From NCBI GenBank assembly GCA_030432695.1, contig JAUILN010000002.1, positions 682,001 to 746,000 of the forward strand: a DNA stretch of 64,000 bases, given 5' to 3'. The first letter of the stretch is position 1; each line of letters starts with the position of its first letter. This DNA is from a bacterium. GTDB taxonomy: Bacteria > Planctomycetota > UBA1135 > UBA2386. Shown here piece by piece: positions 59,990 to 64,000 of this stretch. Position numbers and translations under genes: made by a program. The notes under the pieces are model-generated. The model was given only the letters and a program-made list of their open reading frames with translations. It had not been told where the DNA came from and did no database searches.

Positions 59990-60740
59990 ATGCTCCAGAC
60001 CTCGGGCGTCATCGGCCAGCAGTCCCTGCCGACCAGCACCCCTTGCTGGTCCCAGGACGGCGACTTCGCACTGTTCCCCTCGATCCGGGACCACGCGGTC
60101 GGCACCAACTCGATCGATCGGATCATGAACGGTGCGGTCGGCGGTCTCTCTCAGGCCATGCTGCTGCAGCCGACCGCCTCGTGGGCCCGCATCGGTTCGA
60201 CGAACAGCCACATGCTGGTCAATCGGCTGAATCAGACCCGCTTCCCCAGAGTGCGGAATTCAGCCAGGCGACGGTGTCCGTGACCAGAGCGGGTCAGCCG
60301 GTGCAGATCAACGTGATCCGGCAGAACTGGCGCGCTTGGGTCTGGAGCGGCAACAACTGGACGTTCGCACCCGGTGAGCTGATCCGGCGTGCCGGCATGC
60401 CCGAGACCACCTACGACGTGGTCATCGACAACATCCGCAACACGCTGGTCACCCGCGACAGCTACTCGGTCACGATCTTCGATCCGACCGCCTCGGCCTG
60501 CAGCGCTCGTCGATCGACCCGGCGACCATCGGCATGCCGAACTGCACGCTGCTCAACCAGCCGCTGCTGTCGATCAGCCAGAACCTGCCGGTCTCGCCGG
60601 CCACCTTCGCGCTGCCGCTGCCGACCTCCGCGGCGCTGGGCGGCGCCCGGCTGCACACCCAGGGCGTCGCGATGGCGCCGGGTGTGAACTCGCTGGGCGT
60701 GCTGGCGACCAACGGCTTGACGCTGAAGCTGGGACGTTGA
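59990..60740 (+). pseudogene. Remnant of a secreted-protein gene with shared C-terminal module, two frameshifts
   Basis: Three consecutive frames each read as natural protein and join end to end: GQQSLPTSTPCWSQDGDFAL to NRLNQTRFP (59990 to about 60245), then QSAEFSQATVSVTRAG to TIFDPTASACS (to about 60505), then SSIDPATIGMPNCTLLNQPL through ATFALPLPTSAALGGARLHT to NGLTLKLGR (to 60740). Each change needs one missing base. The end is a clear C-terminal module. There is no signal peptide at the start, so the 5' end is also lost. Either a decayed gene or two sequencing deletions; the missing N-terminus favours decay. Confidence 0.75.
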
Positions 60741-60851
60741 CCGCTGCGACGGCCAGGGCAGCCGACGAACGGCTGGCCCTGGCGGCGGGAGCGGGCCTAT
60801 AACGCGGTCCATGCTCCGGCCCTGCGACCTCCCGTCGACCGTCCCTCCGCG

Positions 60852-62180
60852 ATGACACTCCACGGGATCTCCGCGCGGATCGGCATCCCCATCCTGTTGT
60901 TGGTCCTGGCCGAGATGGTCACCCTGGCGCTCTACATGGCCGAGGAGACCGCCGCGGAGCAGCGAGTCCGCCTCGAGCAGCTGGCGAGCGCCGACGCCAG
61001 TTTCCTCCGCCAGACCGGGATGCAGCCCTCTCCGGGCATCGCCAACAACCTTCGGACGGTCTCCGGAGTCGAGGTCTACTTCCGACGCGGCGACACGATC
61101 CTGGCCCCCGACGACCTCGAACCGGAGACCGCGGCATCGATCGCCCGCGTGCCGGCAGATGGCAAGGCGCACGTGGACCTGGGGTTCGACCTCGTGGCGG
61201 TACCGCTCGGTGGCCGCGACGTGCTGGTCCTCCGGCATCCTCGCTCCCTCGACTACCTGAACCAGCGCACCGTCGTGGTGCTCGCGGCACTCCTGCTGCT
61301 CGCGGTCCTGATCGGCTGGATCACCGTCCGCGGTCTGGTCGGACCGCTGCAGAGCCTCGCCCACCACCTGCCGGCGATCGAGAGCGCCGAGCCGCTCGAC
61401 ATGCCCGAGGCGAAGCGACCCGACGAGATCGGCGAGGTCGCAAGGTCGTTCCTCCGCACGCGGCAGGTCCTGCACGACGAGCGCGAGCAGCGGGCGCGGA
61501 TGGAGAAGCTGGCCGTGCTGGGTCGGATGACCGCGTCGTTCGCGCACGAGGTGCAGAACCCGGTCGCGGCGATCAAGCTGCACGCACAGCTGCTGCGTGG
61601 AACCGACGCTGCGGAGACCGCCGCGACGATCGAAGACGAGATCACGCGGATCGAGGAGTTGGTGCAGAGCTGGATGTTCCTGAGCCGCCCGGAGCCGCCC
61701 GCGTTGGGCGATTGGAAGCTCCGAGATCTCCTGTCGCGGGTCGTCGAGAGCCAGCGTCGCCAGCTCGAGCACGCCCGCGTGACGGTCGACTTCGCCTGCA
61801 GCGACGACCTGCGCGTCGCCTGCGACGGCAAGCGCATCCGCCACGTGTTCAGCAATCTGCTCGACAACGCCGCCCACGCGATGCCTGGGGGCGGCGTGGT
61901 GCGGATCGAGGCACGGGAGCACGACGGGCAGGTCACGGTCGCGGTGATCGACTCGGGCTCGGGGTTCTCGTCGGAGGCGTTGGCCCGCTTCGCCGAGTTC
62001 TTCTTCAGCGAGAAGGAGGGCGGCATGGGTATCGGACTCGGCGTTGCGAGCGAGATCGTCCGGAGCCATGGTGGCAGCATGCAGGCTTCGAACGGTTCGC
62101 CGCGCGGTGCGCGGGTCGAGGTCATCCTGCCGGTCACCGGGCCGCGCGCTCTCGAGACGACGAAGGAGCTGCCATCTTGA
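60852..62180 (+). CDS. Sensor histidine kinase, NtrB/AtoS-like
   Basis: 442 residues. Two membrane helices (11-29 and 140-158) enclose a periplasmic sensor of about 105 residues. A HAMP linker follows, then the HisKA dimerisation domain with phospho-acceptor His232 in FAHEVQNPVAAIKL, and the ATPase domain with N box NLLDNAAHAM, G1 DSGSGF and G2 MGIGLGVASEIV. It autophosphorylates on His and passes phosphate to the coupled response regulator downstream. The TGA overlaps the TTG start of that gene (TTGA). The H-box sequence with Gln in place of the usual Arg/Lys (HEVQNP) is unusual but conservative. The stimulus is unknown. Confidence 0.92.
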   Translation: MTLHGISARIGIPILLLVLAEMVTLALYMAEETAAEQRVRLEQLASADASFLRQTGMQPSPGIANNLRTVSGVEVYFRRGDTILAPDDLEPETAASIARVPADGKAHVDLGFDLVAVPLGGRDVLVLRHPRSLDYLNQRTVVVLAALLLLAVLIGWITVRGLVGPLQSLAHHLPAIESAEPLDMPEAKRPDEIGEVARSFLRTRQVLHDEREQRARMEKLAVLGRMTASFAHEVQNPVAAIKLHAQLLRGTDAAETAATIEDEITRIEELVQSWMFLSRPEPPALGDWKLRDLLSRVVESQRRQLEHARVTVDFACSDDLRVACDGKRIRHVFSNLLDNAAHAMPGGGVVRIEAREHDGQVTVAVIDSGSGFSSEALARFAEFFFSEKEGGMGIGLGVASEIVRSHGGSMQASNGSPRGARVEVILPVTGPRALETTKELPS

Positions 62181-63586
62181 GTCGGGTCCTGATCGTCGAG
62201 GACGAAGCCGGCCTGGCCTCGGCGCTGGCGACGCTCGTTCGTCGGATGGGCCACGAGCCGACCACGGTGGCCTCCGCGACGCTGGCGTTCTCCTGGCTCG
62301 AGCGCACCGACCCCGACCTGGTGGTCCTCGACATCGGGTTGCCGGATCTGAGCGGCATCGAGGTCCTGGCACGGATCCGGAAGCGCCGCGCCGACCTGCC
62401 GATCCTGATCGTGACCGCGCACGGCAACCTGCAGAACGCCGTCGAGGCCCGGAAGCGCGGCGCGTCGGGCTACCTGGTGAAGCCGCTCGACCTCGAGGAG
62501 TTCGAGACCATGGTGCGCTCGCTGCTCGACGCACCGGAGCGACCCTCGCTGCCGGCCGCGACCGGGCGGGCCGATCAGCACTCGCCGCTGCTGATCGGCT
62601 CGTCGCTGGCGATGCAGCCAGCGTTCGCGGCGATCGCGCATGCGTGCAGCTCCGACGTGCCGGTGCTCATCACCGGGCCGACCGGGATCGGCAAGTCGCT
62701 GACCGCCCGGATCATCCACCTGCACAGCGCCCGGCATGCGGGCCCCTTCGTGACCCTGTCGTGTGCGAGCCTGCCCGAGGCACTGCTCGAGGCGGAGCTG
62801 TTCGGGCACGAGCGCGGTGCGTTCACCGGCGCGCAGGAAACGCGGACCGGGCACATCGAGCGCGCCGCGGGCGGCACTCTGTTGCTCGACGAGATCGGTG
62901 AGGTCCCGCCGGCGCTGCAGGTGAAGCTGCTGCGGGTGGTCGAGGAAAAGACGTTCGTCCGGGTCGGTGGCCGGGAAGACCTGCAGGTCGACCTGCGGAT
63001 CCTCGCTGCCACCAACCAGGACCTCGGCCAGGCGGTGGCGGAGAAGCGGTTCCGCGAGGACCTGCTGTATCGGCTGCGGGTTCTGGAGGTCGAGCTCCCG
63101 CCGCTCGCCGATCGGACCAGCGACCTGCCGGCACTGTGCTCGTTCCTGCTCGCCGAGATCGGCGGGGCGCGGCAATTGGCGCTGTCCGAGCGGGCCTTGC
63201 AGGTGCTGCGCGCCCACGACTGGCCCGGGAACGTCCGCGAGCTGCGCAATGCGCTCGAACACGCGGCGGCGGTCTGCAACGGCTCGGTGATCCTCGAGAG
63301 CCACCTGCCGGACAACTTGCGACGCCTGGTGGGTCCGACCGAGAGCATCGACCTAAGCGGCATCGATGCGGCATTGCACGAGTGGCTCGACTCCCGGCTG
63401 CGCGAGGGCTGCAGCTACGCGGAGCTCCATTCCGAGCTCGAGACGCGCCTGCTCGCCGCTTTGCTGCCGCGCTTCGAGGGCAAGCAGACCCTCTTGGCGC
63501 GCGAGCTGGGGATCAACCGCGCGACCCTGCGCAAGAAGATCCGGGGGCTGGTCGACCCGAGCCCGTCGAAGGACGAGCCCGAGTGA
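62177..63586 (+). CDS. NtrC-family sigma-54-dependent response regulator
   Basis: 469 residues. Receiver domain with phospho-acceptor Asp52 (DLVVLDIGLPDLSG) and Lys102 (YLVKPLD). The AAA+ domain has Walker A GPTGIGKS (167-174), the sigma-54-contacting GAFTGA loop (214-219), Walker B LLLDEIGE and arginine-finger region ILAATNQDLG with FREDLLYRL. A Fis-type HTH lies at the C-terminus (LLARELGINRATLRKKIRG). It activates transcription by sigma-54 RNA polymerase when phosphorylated. The TTG start at 62177 is decided by AAGGAG 8 nt upstream and by the TTGA overlap with the kinase gene. A weak Walker A variant (Ile for Val/Ser) is normal. The regulon is not in view; no nearby -24/-12 site was certain. 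Confidence 0.92.
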   Translation: MSRVLIVEDEAGLASALATLVRRMGHEPTTVASATLAFSWLERTDPDLVVLDIGLPDLSGIEVLARIRKRRADLPILIVTAHGNLQNAVEARKRGASGYLVKPLDLEEFETMVRSLLDAPERPSLPAATGRADQHSPLLIGSSLAMQPAFAAIAHACSSDVPVLITGPTGIGKSLTARIIHLHSARHAGPFVTLSCASLPEALLEAELFGHERGAFTGAQETRTGHIERAAGGTLLLDEIGEVPPALQVKLLRVVEEKTFVRVGGREDLQVDLRILAATNQDLGQAVAEKRFREDLLYRLRVLEVELPPLADRTSDLPALCSFLLAEIGGARQLALSERALQVLRAHDWPGNVRELRNALEHAAAVCNGSVILESHLPDNLRRLVGPTESIDLSGIDAALHEWLDSRLREGCSYAELHSELETRLLAALLPRFEGKQTLLARELGINRATLRKKIRGLVDPSPSKDEPE

Positions 63587-63599
63587 CCCTCGCCTCCGA

Positions 63600-64000
63600 T
63601 CAGAACAGCGTCGTGGTGGTCGCGCCGCGCGACCAGTTGGCCAGGGTCCGCGAGATCGGGATCCACGGCGGCAGGTAGAGGTTGAGCTTCACGTAACCGC
63701 GCATCGAACCGCTGCGCAGCACGATCGAACCACTCCGCGTCGGCCGGCCGTAGGCATTGAACGCCACCCGGAAGTTGTTGCAGTCGAGCTTCTGGTCGTT
63801 GGCGTAGAAGCTCACGCTGACCGAGCCGGCGACGAACAGACTGATGACGGTCAGCGACGCGTAGCCGTTGCCGGAGACCGCCGGATCGCCGTCGATCGTG
63901 ACCCGGCCGTTGCAGAGGTCGGAGATCAGCGTCGCGCGGCCGTGCATCCGCCCGTAGGCCCGGCCGTACATCGCGACCACGCCGCCGACCACCGGCAGGG
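63600..64000 (-). CDS. C-terminal part of a probably secreted protein (5' end outside window)
   Basis: The frame is open to the right window edge; 130 or more residues are seen. The visible part is beta-rich, with GRVTIDGDPAVSGNGYASLT, ISLFVAGSVSVSFYAND, DCNNFRVAFNAYGRPTRSGS and IVLRSGSMRGYVKLNLYL. Basic and small residues alternate, as in an outer-surface or beta-sandwich domain. No family recognised. It converges on the NtrC-type gene with 13 bp between stop codons. Confidence 0.5.
   Translation of the reverse strand, partial: LPVVGGVVAMYGRAYGRMHGRATLISDLCNGRVTIDGDPAVSGNGYASLTVISLFVAGSVSVSFYANDQKLDCNNFRVAFNAYGRPTRSGSIVLRSGSMRGYVKLNLYLPPWIPISRTLANWSRGATTTTLF

Noticed and set aside
59990..60740. 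Programmed ribosomal frameshifting
   Set aside because: Two shifts in the same direction, no slippery heptamer with downstream structure evident, and the N-terminus is missing as well.
1..64000. CRISPR arrays, rRNA and tRNA genes
   Set aside because: No regularly spaced repeats and no complete RNA gene structure were seen in the window.

Overview
The window is high-GC bacterial DNA (about 70% by eye over most of its length). Its gene content fits a member of the Planctomycetota. It holds ECF sigma factors fused to transmembrane and extracellular domains, serine/threonine kinases fused to formylglycine-generating-enzyme (FGE) type domains, two formylglycine sulfatases, a DUF1080 lipoprotein, and many large secreted proteins (FG-GAP/VCBS, beta-propeller, Ig-like) that share one type of C-terminal module. 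The lineage is an inference; the window has no rRNA or tRNA.

Layout. 0-3.3 kb: end of a carboxypeptidase-regulatory-like protein, then an ECF sigma gene coupled to a membrane leucine-rich-repeat protein. 3.3-6.6 kb: a less GC-rich group with a SAM methyltransferase, a class I isoprenoid-synthase-like protein (two DDxxD motifs) and a YidD-like membrane protein. 6.7-17 kb: two ECF-sigma/transmembrane/extracellular fusions, a spermidine-synthase-like protein, a VCBS protein interrupted by one in-frame TGA, and a sulfatase. 17-30.3 kb: a secreted propeller/Gly-rich protein, an ECF sigma gene divergent from two overlapping kinase-FGE genes, a glycosyltransferase/HAD pair, a coiled-coil lipoprotein and a small membrane protein. 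30.4-38 kb: a secreted protein, a Nudix hydrolase and a two-gene NAD-dependent formate dehydrogenase whose catalytic subunit reads through a TGA as selenocysteine. 38-47.2 kb: an accessory island with two large secreted proteins (one clearly poorer in GC), frameshifted small genes, a relic of the 3' end of fdhA and an orphan Clp-N protein. 47.2-60.7 kb: secreted proteins, GDSL hydrolase, sulfatase, DUF1080 protein, Na+/H+ antiporter and a doubly frameshifted pseudogene. 60.8-63.6 kb: an NtrB/NtrC-type two-component pair. The window ends in a partial gene.

The strongest lead is the pair of in-frame TGA codons. One is in fdhA (36380-36382), the other in the VCBS protein (11950-11952). Each is followed by a hairpin with a 5-nt loop whose 3' arm ends 30 nt after the TGA, with a G among the first two loop bases. 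fdhA shows that the organism probably uses selenocysteine, so the VCBS protein is a credible unrecognised selenoprotein family with a Sec-Cys pair.

A second lead is a family of intergenic palindromes (arms related to GTGAACGGTT around a CGACCCGGCC-type centre). They sit at gene ends and in several cases supply the stop codons themselves.
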